A stretch of DNA of 64,000 nucleotides, taken from positions 71,099,045 to 71,163,044 of the forward strand of contig CM066985.1 of assembly GCA_033977485.1 (NCBI GenBank). Direction: 5' to 3'. Of the stretch, positions 46,631 through 57,717 are shown piece by piece. This DNA is from Hydrangea macrophylla. Taxonomy: Eukaryota; Streptophyta; Magnoliopsida; Cornales; Hydrangeaceae. Below the pieces are notes generated by a model. It was not told the DNA's origin. It saw nothing but the letters and a program-made list of their open reading frames with translations, and did not search any database. Positions within the stretch are counted from its first letter, which is position 1, and each line of letters begins with the position of its first letter. A program made the position numbers and the translations under genes.

Positions 46631-47800
46631 ACTCACTCAGGCTCAAAAATCTTTAACGGTTTTTTGGGTACAAACAAACTTAAAATAAGTTTTTTGTCAA
46701 ATTAATCAAACAAGTTGTTGATTTTCATAAGAAAAAGACGATAAATAAGAGTTGAACGTGTTTTATGCATTTCCAAACATATATGAAAAAATTGCCAATG
46801 AATTACATTAATATACAAGGGCTAGGTGATGATGTTAGGCATGTTTTCCTTGAAAATGTAGGGTAGACAACTAAGACAAGTGTTTAAAAAACGACACCTT
46901 ATTGACTTGTGTGATCAAAATAATCGATACATTTGAATACTTTCTCCTCAACAAACACACTCTCATGTACGTACGAGGTGCAATCAATTAAAATAGGCCG
47001 TACTTACTTAGGGGCCCCAACAAATAAAAATAAACTAGGGAACTATACACTAATAGAAGTTTTTTTTTGCTAGAAATACACTAATAGAAGTTATGACCAG
47101 TTTATGTGCACTAAAGAGGGTCATTGATATGCATATATTAAACCTATTTACTTTTTCAGCCAAAGAACAGAAAAGAAAGGTTCTCAGACAAAAATGCTCA
47201 AAATCTTATTTGGGTTGAAACTAGGTCATAGACTCATAATACAAGTACAGTATCTACAAAATATACACCTTGTTTATTGGGAAAAGTCTTCGGAACACTT
47301 GTGGTTTTAGTATATATACATTAAAGTAGTTTTAAGTAAAAAAAAATTTATTTTTGGATAAAAAAATTTTATTCCATTATACAAAAAAATTGTTCTCATC
47401 AAATTACCCAGACCACTATAAAATCAATTATTAATCATATCACGAAATAAATATTCTCTACCGAAAACCTATAATGTAGGTACATAGACCAAAACCACTT
47501 TAGTGTCTACCGAAGTGGACTCTATTCTGAGGCCTTTGGTTTCAAGGGCCACCCCAGACATGGTACTCTGAGAGGGTCACGTCTTGGCACGTGGCAAGTA
47601 CAAAACACCAAATCATGAAATGACCATTCACACACAGCACTACACGACAAGAAGTTCTTCAGTGAGATTACACTGAGGCGGTGTGATGCCCAATAATATA
47701 CGGTCATGTAACTCCTAAAAGATAGGGGTAGATAACATGTGGAGTGAGGATATGTTGATTAAAAATGAGCAATGATTTGTGTTCATAAATGTGCATATAA
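46631..47800. other. Intergenic, no gene seen
   Basis: AT-rich sequence with short A and T runs. No supported ORF or element ends. Confidence 0.5.
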
Positions 47801-48191
47801 GACCATATTCAATTGCCATATTATATCTTACGCTATTGTCAAATTATACCATGATCTATAAAAAAAACTCTTCTAATAGCATGTCAAAACTCATATTAAA
47901 TTATAGTAATGGTATATTCTGTACCAAATTTGGCATGACCTTTGGTATTGTTATAATTTGGTATGACCTTTGGCACATCATTGGAGATGTATTTTTGGAG
48001 AACTATGTTATAATTTGGCATACCAACAAGGCAAATACCTTAAATTTGTCCAATACAAAGAAATAAATAGCATTTCATTTGACATATACCATTGGAGCAT
48101 ATGTGCTAAAATATAACATTTTAGTACTACAGTAATGCCAAAATATGGTTTTGGCATGACGAAATAGCATTTAGCATTGGAGATGGTCTAA
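47798..48191. mobile_element. Tourist-like MITE with TAA target duplication
   Basis: Element 47801-48188. Terminal GACCAT...ATGGTC. TAA at 47798-47800 and 48189-48191. Repeated TTGGCAT and TTTGGTAT phrases inside. A TWA duplication fits PIF/Harbinger (Tourist). Confidence 0.75.
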
Positions 48192-49456
48192 AGATTTATG
48201 TCATTTATTTTGGTGGGTTTTATGTGTGCAGGGATGGATCTCACTAAAATGAATAGCTCAAATTTTTATGTGCACATTTAATGTACACATAGCATTACCT
48301 CTTAAAAATTAATGATCAGTAATTAGCTGTTATGTCCACTTAAAAATTAGTGATGCTATATTTTTTAAATTTGTATTTTAAATATGATTCTCAATATATA
48401 TGACAGTTGACCCACTTGATTTCTATCAGAGGATATTAAAGTGGTCCCAATACCACGCATAATGAACCATATTTATGATACAAAATTTGAGTGTGCAGAT
48501 TGTCGGTTGTAGCATTAAGTGTTGCCTACTCGATAACACCAATGAACGGCTAACAATACAACGGTGTGTTGTTAGCAATAGCCAATGTGCGTCCGTCACC
48601 TCAGACCACATCACACCAAGATATTATTCAATGAATCTGTCACACCACATCATTATGTTGAGATGATATGACGTCCTAATTATATAGGGCTATGTGGCTA
48701 TTAAAGTGAAGTGACATGACAATCATTTTGTTGATTTTAAGCAAATCATGGCTCACTATTTTTAGAGGGCACATCCTTCCTCACTTGTTATGTTCTCTTA
48801 ACTTTAGTGGTCACATAAGTCGATAGCCCCATGTGATTGGAGTGATAGAGCATGTGCAATGATATTAGTTCTGTATAAAAACTTAGGTTATTTAGTATAT
48901 AGTGTTTTCTAATGGTGTGAATTAAATTAATAACAACTTAGGAACCTGTATAATAGTAGAACTTAAGTTTACTATTTAACTAAATTCACTTACTATACAG
49001 TCAAATGGAAAACTCATTGCCCTTTTTCACCCAACCAGCAAATTAAGGTAATGACGTCCCTCCAGCGGCCGACAAAGCCTTTGCCATCTGTTTTTTTATT
49101 TTTGAATTTTTTTTTTAACAAAAATGCTCTGATCGGCGAAGTTAATGCCAGCCACTGGCCGACAAAGATTTTGCCGTTTGGGTTTTTTCTTTCTTTATTT
49201 ATTTTATATTTTATATTTTATACAAAAAGTGAAGATTTAACATTTGTTTTTTTAAAAAAGACCAAACGACAATGATTCTGTCGGCCCATCCCAGTTGGCA
49301 TTATCTTTGCCAACTCAAACCTAGCCGATACTCCCTTTGTCGGCTCACTTCAAATACCACTGACTTCCAATTTCTATATAAGAAATGATCTTAAAATTCA
49401 CCCTACAACTTATCATACCATTACACATACTCTTACGTCACGACAACATTATGACA
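48192..49456. other. Intergenic, no gene seen
   Basis: AT-rich. At 49057-49340 several GGCCGACAAAG and TCGGC phrases in both orientations suggest an eroded DNA-element remnant, but no ends were found. Confidence 0.4.
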
Positions 49457-49711
49457 TACTACCTCCGTCCCATTTTATATGTCCATCTTTTCTTTTTGGG
49501 ATGTGCTAAAATTGTTGTCCACTTTTCTAAATTGGTATCAAATTTTACATAGTTTCCCAAACTACCCTTTCTTGCAATCAACACCAAAACAAAACAAAAA
49601 AAGAAAGTGCAATGATTATGGGCAATTGTGGAAAGTATGTGTAGATTCTTTTTGTCCCCTTAAATAGTTAGATTTCCCAATATGGACATATAAAATGGGA
49701 CGGAGGGAGTA
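49457..49711. mobile_element. Stowaway MITE with TA target duplication
   Basis: Element 49459-49709 (251 bp). Termini CTACCTCCGTCCC and GGGACGGAGGGAG, inverted repeats of the classic Stowaway type; flanked by TA on both sides. Confidence 0.92.
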
Positions 49712-49980
49712 ACATATAATGGGGATACCACGTCAACAAAATAATGTACTCACAAATTTGGAATTTGTACTCATGTGGATGGGATTTTTCTTAAAAATAT
49801 AAGTAAAAAATATAAGTGTAGATGGGAAAATAATAGGTTCAAATTTAATTATTATATCACATCAACAAAATAACCGTTGCAATGAATATTTTCTCCTCCA
49901 CATGATGTGCATGTCTCTCTATTATTTGTCGTATACAACTCCATCACAGTGATCACACACACACAAGCACATATAATAGA

Positions 49981-51071
49981 AATATTTTTGCATCAATGCT
50001 CACCCAAGCATCCCATTGCATTGGCCAATGCAGTCGGACCCATAATTAAACAATTAATTTGTAATGGATTTTTTAGATTTCAGTCTATATTATGTAACAA
50101 AATACAAAATAAGTCAGTTATTTTATTACAAATAAAATAAAGTCTAAATAAAGTCTAAAAATTAGAAAAACATCAACATTTTTAAGCAAATGCCAAAAAT
50201 ATCCCAACCCTCTCTCTCTTCTTCTCTCTCTAGCGCACCCCTACCGGCCGACTGACCACACCCTCCAGCCGACCGACCAACCCTCACCGTCCGGCCGACC
50301 AACCCCCACCTCCAGCCAACCGAACCACAGACCCCCTCCCCCGACCCCACCACAGACCCCGACCCCCCCTCTTCTCTCCCCTACCCTCTTCTCTCTCTGA
50401 GGCCGGTGGTGGCTGAGACCGGTGGTGGCGGCGGCACCCAGTGTTGGTGGTGGTAGAGAGAGAACCAGTGGGGTTGGTGAGGAGAGAGAGAACACCAAAT
50501 AGAGGGGGTGCGCCAGAGAGAAGAAGGGAGAGAGGGTTGGGCTAGGTGGTAGCGGTTGGTGGATGTGGTGGCGGCGACTGCTTTCGGTGGTTGTGGTGGT
50601 GGCGGCGACGACTTCCAGTGGTTGTGGTGGTGGCGACGGGATCTGGTTGTGGTGGTGGCGGCAGGATCTGGTGGTGGTGAGGAGAGAGAGAGAGGTTGGG
50701 GTTTGGGAGTGGTGGCAGCAGCCGGTGGTTGTGGTGGTGGCGACAGCGACCGGAGGTTGTAGAGGTGGCGACGACCAATGTTGGTGCTGATGGCGGCGGT
50801 GGCGGCGACGGCGGCGGTCAGTGGTGATGTTGGTGCCGGTGGTAACTGGTAAGAGAGATAGAGAGGTTGATGAGGAGAGAGAGAACAATGGGGTAGTGGT
50901 GGTCATTTTGCATTCAACTTGATTTTTTTTAAATTACAAAAAGTAGGTGACTGATTTTGCATTTTATTAACTAAAATAGACTGATTTTTCAAAATCTCAT
51001 TTGTAATCCCAAATCCCACTGCATTGACCAATACAATAAAATGCTCGAGTAAACATTAATGTAACATTTTT
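49981..51071. mobile_element. Non-autonomous Mutator-like element with GC-rich core, upstream of the FD-like gene
   Basis: Terminal inverted repeats of about 120 bp (about 49990-50112 and 50935-51062) share GCATTGGCCAATGCAGT-like, CAGTCTAT and AAAATACAAAATAAGTCA-like blocks; most differences are C versus T. Flanks AATATTTTT (49981-49989) and AACATTTTT (51063-51071) form an imperfect 9-bp duplication, the size expected for Mutator. The core, 50175-50905, is GC-rich low-complexity sequence (GGTGGTGGC, GGCCGACCGACC, GAGAGAG). Its long ORFs are compositional, not recognisable genes; it may be a captured fragment. The right end lies 189 bp before the FD start codon. Confidence 0.65.
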
Positions 51072-51250
51072 TGAATAACCAAAAATGCTCTCCATATAGT
51101 AAGCACAGAGAAACATCACTCATTCTCTCTCTCTCTCTCTCTGCCTTTCTCTCTCTCTATTTTAAGACTAAAAACAAGAAATCTCTCTCTATTTTAAGGC
51201 TAGAAACAAGATATCTTATTTTCCCATTCTCTCTGTTTTTTCCATTTCAA
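51072..51250 (+). promoter_or_regulatory. Promoter and CT-rich 5' UTR region of the FD-like gene
   Basis: A weak TATA-like CCATATAGTA lies at 51092, followed by (CT)n tracts at 51126-51143 and 51158-51167 typical of plant leaders. Because the Mutator-like element ends at about 51062, any cis elements beyond roughly 190 bp come from the transposon or further upstream. Confidence 0.4.
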
Positions 51251-54196
51251 ATGTTGTCAACTAGAGGAAACAGAGCCCTAAACAGAGTTTTATCATCTTC
51301 ATCGTCATCTTCTTCTTCTCACTCTCTCTCGCCATTCTCATCTTCATCTCTGCAACCAAATCCAAGATCCAAAACCATGGAAGAGGTTTGGAAAGACATC
51401 AATCTAGCCTCTCTCTACAACCATCCCTCCAGAGAGGACTCAAACACGATCCTCCAAGACTTTCTCGCACAACCCTTTACTAAAGACCCTCCGGCCACCA
51501 TCTCCGCCGGTTACCCATCTGCGGCGCGTCCTCCTCCTCCGGCAACCGTTTTGAACTTGAATTCGACACCTGAGTTCCATTTTCTAGGAAACTCCGACCC
51601 TTTACAAACCCGACCCATTTCAAATCCGGGTTGTTTGGGTGCCCCATTTGATGATCTGGTTGGTTCTGTGAACTTGCCGCCGGCGTTGGGGAAGAAGAGG
51701 TTCCCAGAATCGGAGAACTGTTCCGGCGACCGGCGACATAAGCGTATGATTAAGAACAGAGAGTCAGCTGCCCGATCGAGGGCTAGAAAGCAGGAATGCG
51801 TCTTTCTTCCATTGCTAAAAATAATAGTATAGATACATTTGTACTCCCTCCCCTCCGTCGCATTTTTTGATTCTATCTCTACAAACTCAATTTATTTAAA
51901 GAAACAAAAAGAATCAATATTTATTTTTCATAATTGTCCCTAATCATTACAATCACTTTTTAAATTTTTTCTTGTTTAGATTTCAAAGAATGAAAGTTTT
52001 GAAAAATAAATAAAAATTGTATACCAATTTTAAAAAGTGGATACTAATTTTAGGATATCTCAAAATCAAATATACTAAAAATAGGACGGAGGGAGTATGT
52101 AATATATACCGTCAGTCAGGCTATAAAAAGAGCGTCTTTTCTTTATTAAATAGAGGACCTCTGTTTTGGCCGTCAGATCGTGTTTTCATTAATGTCAGTT
52201 TTGTCATTTCACAATTTTTAAACACAATTCAACGGCCAAAACAGAGATACTCTCTTTAATACAGAAAGGTGATCATCTTTATATAATATATTTATATATA
52301 TACAAAGATTCTCTAAAGAGGGTCAACTCTCTTTATTAAAGAGAGGGCCTCTGTTTTGGCGTTAGATTGTGTTTTAAAATTGTAAAATGACAAAATTGTC
52401 ATTAATGAAAATACGATCCAACGGTCAAAATATAGGCCCTCTCTTTAATAAAGAGAGGACGCCCTCCTAAGATCCTGACTGTGTATATATATATATTGTG
52501 TATGCATTTTGGTACACTGTATATTTATACGTGTGTGTAATGTTCATATCCACTATGTACCCTGCATATACATATATAGATAGCTACGTGTGCGCTGTGT
52601 GTGTTTATATAGATAACAGTCAGGTTATAGAGAAAGCGTCCTCTCTTTAATAAAGAGGGTCTCTGTTTCGACCGTTAGATCGTGTTTTCATTAAGGGCAG
52701 ATTTGTCACTTCACAGTTTTTAAGTACGATCGACGGTCAAAACAGAAGTCCTCTCTTTATTAAAAAGAGGACGTCCTCTCCATAGAATTTTCGATATAGA
52801 TAAATATGAATGTATACACGAACGTGGGTTGGTGTGAATATGTAGGGTTACTATTCTTACAAATTGAAAGTTGGAAGATAATATTGTATATTAATTTTTA
52901 ACTACCAATAATATTTTTCATGAGCAAAAAAACCTTTTGGCAAAAAAATTTTTTAAAATATTTTGTCACCAAAGGTGGAAAAAAATTGGCGCTAAAGGTC
53001 AAAAATTTCGTCGCTAAAAGAGTTTTTTTTTCGTCGCTAAAAATATATTGTGGTGTAAGTTATCATTCTTCATATAATGTGTGTATATATATATATATAT
53101 TACTAAATGCTTCCAGTTGGGAGCGGTGGCAATCACTTGGCATGGCCAGTTTGGCATGCTTCTGCGATTCAATTGAGGAGAAAAAAAAAAAAAAAAAACC
53201 CTTCAATTTTTTTTAATTTTATTGCACAAGTTGGTTTAACTTTTGGAGTGCCACGGTCACTTGTGGGACTCCAAAAGCTGCTCCCAAATGGTGCCTTAGT
53301 GAATGTTATGAACTCAGCCTACTCTAAATATTCTGTTGCTATATATGTTTTTTTTTTTTTTTTTTTTTTTTTTTTGTAAATTTGTAGCAAGTTTTTGTTT
53401 TCTTGTTTCCAATTCCTGTGAACAAATCATGAGTTTGAAACTTTGAACTAGAGATTGCCCATGATTGTTTTTTTTCTTTCTTAAAAGTATGTTTTGTTCC
53501 CTTGTTTCCATTTATGTCAACAAATTAATGTGTTGAAGCTTAGAGTTTGCCCATGTTTCTGAAAGGATATTTTTTTGTTTTCTTGTTAGTTTCAATTTCT
53601 GTGAACAAATTAATTTGTTGGAAGCTAGAGTTAGCCCATGATTTTGTGTTTTTTCTGAAAGTACTATATATTTTTGTTTTATTTTTTTGCTTCCATATCT
53701 GTGAACAAATGAAATGGTGTTGGGGCTAGTTGTGGAAGTATGTTTTTGTTTTTGTTATTTCCATTTCTGCAAACAAATTAGTTGGGGGTTAGATATTTTG
53801 CCCCAAAGTTTTTATTCTGAAAGTATGTTTTTGTTTTTGGTGGTTTTTCATTTTTGTGAACAAACAGGCTTACACAAATGAGTTGGAGCTAGAGGTTGCT
53901 CATTTGTTGGAAGAGAACGCCATACTCAAAAGACAGCAACAACAGGTATATTTGAAGTAGTGTATTAGAAAAAACATCCAAACAAGCCCTTGCACATTAA
54001 TAATTTCCTTCTTCGGCTTTTAGAATATTGTTTCTCATACATTCACACTTTTAAGCCTTTTTTTTCTTTTTCTTTTTATTTTTTATTTTTATTTTTTATT
54101 ATTATCTTTCTTTCTAATGTGCAGGTATGTTTAGTTACAGCTACTCAACTACCCAAAAAGCACTCTCTCTATAGAACATCAACTGCCCCATTTTGA
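51251..54196 (+). CDS. FD: FD-like bZIP transcription factor (three exons)
   Basis: Exons 51251-51793, 53868-53945 and 54125-54196 give a 230-aa protein. FD proteins act in shoot-apex nuclei with florigen (FT) and 14-3-3 proteins to switch on floral identity genes such as AP1. Visible family marks: MLS start, Ser-rich N terminus, MEEVWKDINLASL near residue 43, ATVLNLN, basic region RRHKRMIKNRESAARSRARK ending exon 1, leucines at heptad spacing in exon 2 (residues 6, 13 and 20 of the exon), and the C-terminal SAP motif LYRTSTAPF whose Thr/Ser is the known phosphorylation and 14-3-3 contact site. ATG 51251 was chosen over 51377 because family members start this way. Exon 2 to 3 splicing is canonical (CAG|GT, GTGCAG|G). 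The intron 1 donor is not: CAG|GAATGC. Intron 1 is 2074 bp and full of repeats. Without intron 1 splicing translation ends at 51832, lacking zipper and SAP motif. Confidence 0.9.
51794..51801 (+). other. Defective or non-canonical splice donor of FD intron 1
   Basis: The expected donor after CAG (51793) reads GAATGC, with A in place of the invariant T at position +2. The nearest GT is 51800-51801. Its use would add two codons (Glu-Cys) between basic region and zipper, altering the fixed nine-residue spacing from the conserved arginine to the first leucine. Confidence 0.75.
51842..52097. mobile_element. Stowaway MITE in FD intron 1
   Basis: Element 51844-52095 (252 bp), TA on both sides, termini CTCCCTCC...CGTCG and GGACGGAGGGAG. 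It is almost the same length as the copy at 49459-49709. It starts only 50 bp inside the intron. Confidence 0.88.
52113..52790. mobile_element. Cluster of three related fold-back MITEs in FD intron 1
   Basis: Units at about 52113-52290, 52310-52481 and 52617-52790. Each has arms of the type CTCTTTATTAAAGAGAGG and CTCTGTTTTGGCCGT, then a centre TCGTGTTTTCATTAATG...TTTGTCATTTCACA, then the complementary arm ACGGCCAAAACAGAG. CAGTCAGG at 52113 and 52617 and its complement CCTGACTG at 52474-52481 look like element termini. No clear target duplication. Confidence 0.7.
53350..53375 (+). repeat. Poly-T run in FD intron 1
   Basis: An uninterrupted run of about 26 T. Several A or T runs also occur at 53181-53198. 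Confidence 0.9.
53395..53850 (+). repeat. Five decayed tandem copies of the exon 2 border region in FD intron 1
   Basis: Unit of about 70-98 bp, consensus like GTATGTTTTTGTTTTC-TTGTTTCCATTTCTGTGAACAAAT, then GTTGGAGCTAGAGTTTGCCCATG. Copies sit near 53410-53465, 53507-53560, 53593-53645, 53692-53735 and 53761-53805. The last copy runs into the real acceptor and the first 45 bases of exon 2 (53850-53905). All five lack about 14 bases that in the real copy contain the CAG acceptor and the first codons. Confidence 0.7.
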
Positions 54197-55132
54197 GAAC
54201 ACTGCCAATGCTTCCCTAGAGAGAGAGAAATATATGTATAGAGAGAGATAATTGTGCTATGTTTTGATGGGTGGGGGGGAAAAAGTTATTAAGAGTAGTG
54301 GTGCTTTTTAGTAAAGATCTATTAGAGAGTGATGAAAAGAAGGTGTTTTTGCATTTCCTAACAAGAAAGGGGATGTTTGGGGCGACTTCTTGGGTAATTT
54401 TTGCTATATACTCCGTACTAGTTTCTTAGTTTGACTTGACTCTACATCTATATGTGTTCTTGTCATCTTGTGCAAAACATGGGATTGTGTGAAGTTGGGG
54501 CATGGCCCATGGGGGTAGAGTAAAATATACCAAATCTTTTGGGGTTTCAATTTAGAAACTGTGTATGTACAGAGTATCTAATTAAAGAAGGGATGCTTTG
54601 TCCTTTACTGTGGTGCCAACACATACATGTCTTATCTCATAACTCTTCTTTTTCTTTTTTTTTTCCAGAGTTGGTTTAATTTTTATTTTTTTCTTTAAAT
54701 ATATGTACTTTGTGTTATTTGAATTTTTCACATTTTTTTATGTACTACTTACATAACACAAGGTACATGCATTTAAAGTTGTATGTTAAAAAATGTCAAA
54801 AAGTGTGTATCATTACTCTTTTTCAATACTTTGTCCGTTGTTACAACTTACATGCAGTAATATGTGGTATTATTAATAAATATAATTTTAGGTATACACA
54901 TTTTTGTACATATTTGTTTTAAATGCATATATTTTATATTGTTTGAATTTTTTTTTTATACTTTTTTGTTCACCATTTATACAACATATGATACATATAT
55001 TTAAAATACATTTAAAATTAGGTATGCAAAAATGTGTATAAACATTGTCATTACACATTTAAAAATCATTTTAATATTGATGGGGTGGTTGGGTAGTACA
55101 AAATGTCATTGCACGTTGTAAAAGAAAAAATA

Positions 55133-55163
<31 letters not shown>

Positions 55164-55300
55164 TGCTAAGATAAGAAAATATTCATTAATTGATTGTGTT
55201 ATTTGGAATCCCTAAATTTGATATATTCAGTTTAACTTTAATACCACAAAGTACACATTTGATGCATGAAAATTGATGTATTCCTTAAAAGATAGTCTTA
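54197..55300. other. 3' flank of the FD-like gene
   Basis: AT-rich 3' UTR and flank. A GAGAGA run (54219-54248) follows the stop codon. AT-dinucleotide run at 55131-55154. No gene seen. Confidence 0.5.
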
Positions 55301-55689
55301 GACCATCTCCAAAGGAGAAGGCAAAATTTACACATCAAATGACTCATTTGATGCAATAATTTACATTTGCTACTTGAATCAAACCCATGCACTCCAAAGG
55401 ATACACCAAATGTTGATTATTTTAATGTATCTTTAGTTTTTCATCTTTTTATATTCAAATTTTTTTTTATCACTTTTTATCATCCCACCACATTCCTTCT
55501 CTCTCCCCCACATTTTTTATTCTCAAAAAATCCATTTGATGCAACAAGTAAATGTAGCAAAGTTGCTGCATATGACAAGGGCAGCAAAGTTGCTGCTGCT
55601 GTTTGATGCTCCCTTTGGAGCCCATTTTGCTGATGTGGAGCAGCAAAGTTGCTGCATTTTTTAGTTTGATGCCATTGTTGGAGATGGTC
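55301..55689. mobile_element. MITE with GACCATCTCCAA termini
   Basis: Ends GACCATCTCCAA and TTGGAGATGGTC are 12-bp inverted repeats; flanking TA on both sides. Internal GCAGCAAAGTTGCTGC palindromes near 55550-55660. The same family type as the MITE at 47801-48188. Confidence 0.75.
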
Positions 55690-55769
55690 TAGCTAGCTCG
55701 TTATATATCTGTTCTTTTCTTCTAAAGACTAGCCAGATTAACATAACTTTTTTTTTATGCTGCTCATAT

Positions 55770-55917
55770 TGTCAGAGTAATTTTCTTTAATGTCAGAGCA
55801 GCCCATTACTTTTCTAACGGATTGTTGACATCGCTAACGGATTTTTTCCGTTACAAATAAAAAAGTGTTAGAATTTGCTTTGGCATTAAAGGAAACTGCT
55901 CTGGCATTATAATTTCC
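55770..55917. repeat. Fold-back element
   Basis: Imperfect inverted repeat: TTTAATGTCAGAGCAG near the left end and CTGCTCTGGCATTA at the right; TAACGGATT repeats at the centre. Similar vocabulary to 57312-57447. Confidence 0.5.
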
Positions 55918-57311
55918 CCTTTTTTATATATAATTATTATTTATGTAAATCTCAAGTATTAAATCTTCTTTAATATCAGTGGATTCAAACAAATTTCAAC
56001 GGTCAAAATTACAGTAAAGTGAAATTACTAACTAAGGTGAAAAACACTACTATAAACACTACTAAACTAATGTTAAAAGTGGATAAATAAGATGGTTTTA
56101 AGTAAAATAGTTCGCTAACACAAAGTCATGACTGTTGTGGGGAACTTCAACAACCATTCTAGTGGTTCTGGATTTATTATACATCTCAAGTTACTATATT
56201 TTAAGTAATGACATGTTTTTCAAATATGATTTTTAATGTATATGACTATCCATTCACTTGATTTTTTTTTGGAGGATATTGATCGAAGTAGTCCAACTAT
56301 TATTGTTTTGAAGGTGATTCCACTATCATATGTCTTGGAACCACATCCGATATACAAAATTTGGAAAGCCTAGCATTACTCTAATACTTTTGCATCATTT
56401 CTTTGCGCCAAATTGTTGGAATTTAAAATCTAATTTATTTTAGCCCTCAACTACAAAATCTTTGGTTGGGAATATCAAAAGTAAGAACTGGTTCAATCCA
56501 AATTCAATTTTTTTATTTGGTTCTTGTGAGATCCAAGAATATGTTAGTTTAACATAGAACTAATTTTAAAAAAATTATTAGACCAGACACAGACCCCTCT
56601 ATAAAAAAAAATGGCCGCACTTCAAAAAATCAAATAAAAATTGGATCCGAACTGAATCTTGGACCTGTTTTCGACTTTCACAATCAGGAGCTTAACTTCA
56701 AACCATTTTATTTTTATTTTTTTTGCTAAGAAGACCATTTGTATGTAGGATACATCCTTAAATAAATAAATATATATATATATATATATGGGATTTGCTA
56801 ACGTACAGCATACGAGACTTTTAGCGACGAAAAACAAGGTTTTGTTTTAGTAACGAAATTTTTCATCGCTAAAAGTTGAAACCTTTAGCGACAAAATTTT
56901 CGTCACTAATAACCTATTTTTCTTTATATGGTGCTAACTTACAACCATCATATTGTAAGTTTACATTCCCTTTTATATATATATATATATATATATTTCT
57001 TTCTCATGCTCTCATTATTACAGCCAATGGTGGTGTGTACGAGTTTTTTGGCTTTGCAAATGGCGTTATTCGCTTTTTTTTTAATACTGATTCCATAATT
57101 TCCCAAGTAGGAAAAATGTACTACTCTTATTTAACATGAGTCCAAAATGTTGTACAATGGTGTCAACATATTAGTGGTTTGTGTACACTTGGTTACAAAA
57201 TTTTGACAACAATTTGGGGGTGAAAGGGCTTGTTTGGTGGTCGGAATAGGAGTTTGGATAGGATAACTTTTATCTTATTCGGCATTTTGTGGTATCATTG
57301 GACATAATAAA
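55918..57311. other. Intergenic AT-rich region
   Basis: TA-repeat tracts at 56771-56789 and 56975-56995. An inverted pair of TTTTAGCGACGAAA-type sequences at 56819-56912 suggests a small fold-back element; similar words occur in FD intron 1 at 53010-53045. No ORF is supported. Confidence 0.45.
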
Positions 57312-57447
57312 TAGGACTAATGTTAATGTCAAAGCAAAAAGTGCTAATGGCAAAGTAAAAAGCTTGTCGCTAAAACTTTTAGCGACACTTTTGGCTTTGG
57401 CATTAGCACTTTCTACTTTGACATTAGCATCACCATAAAATAGTCCT
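57312..57447. repeat. Fold-back element with AAAGTGCTAATG arms
   Basis: The left arm GGACTAATGTTAATGTCAAAG and its imperfect complement CTTTGACATTAGCATCACCA at the right flank a centre of TCGCTAAAACTTTTAGCGA, itself a palindrome. Confidence 0.65.
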
Positions 57448-57717
57448 GAGCTAGGTTTTTATCCCATGGAGAGTGGGATAACTCTAACCCATGGGGGCGG
57501 TGGTATTAGAAGTTTGGGATAACTTTTTGGGGCAAAAAAACCTTCTTCTTTTTTTTTTTTTTTCTAAGATTTGATTTTTTTTTTTCATTTTCAATTTTTT
57601 TCTTTTTTTTTTTCAGATCATTTTTTTCTTTTTCATTTTCATGTATGCTTTTTTTTCCTCTCTATTTTCATTTTTCGATTTGCTTTTTTATTTATTTATT
57701 TTTTTCAGATCTGATTT
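57448..57717. other. T-rich intergenic sequence
   Basis: Runs of T and TTTTTCTTTTT; no coding or element ends apart from the LTR start at 57718. Confidence 0.5.

Noticed and set aside
50241..50906. 221-codon minus-strand ORF rich in Thr, Pro and His
   Set aside because: Low-complexity translation of GGT/GGC repeats inside the Mutator-like element; several frames on both strands are open at once.
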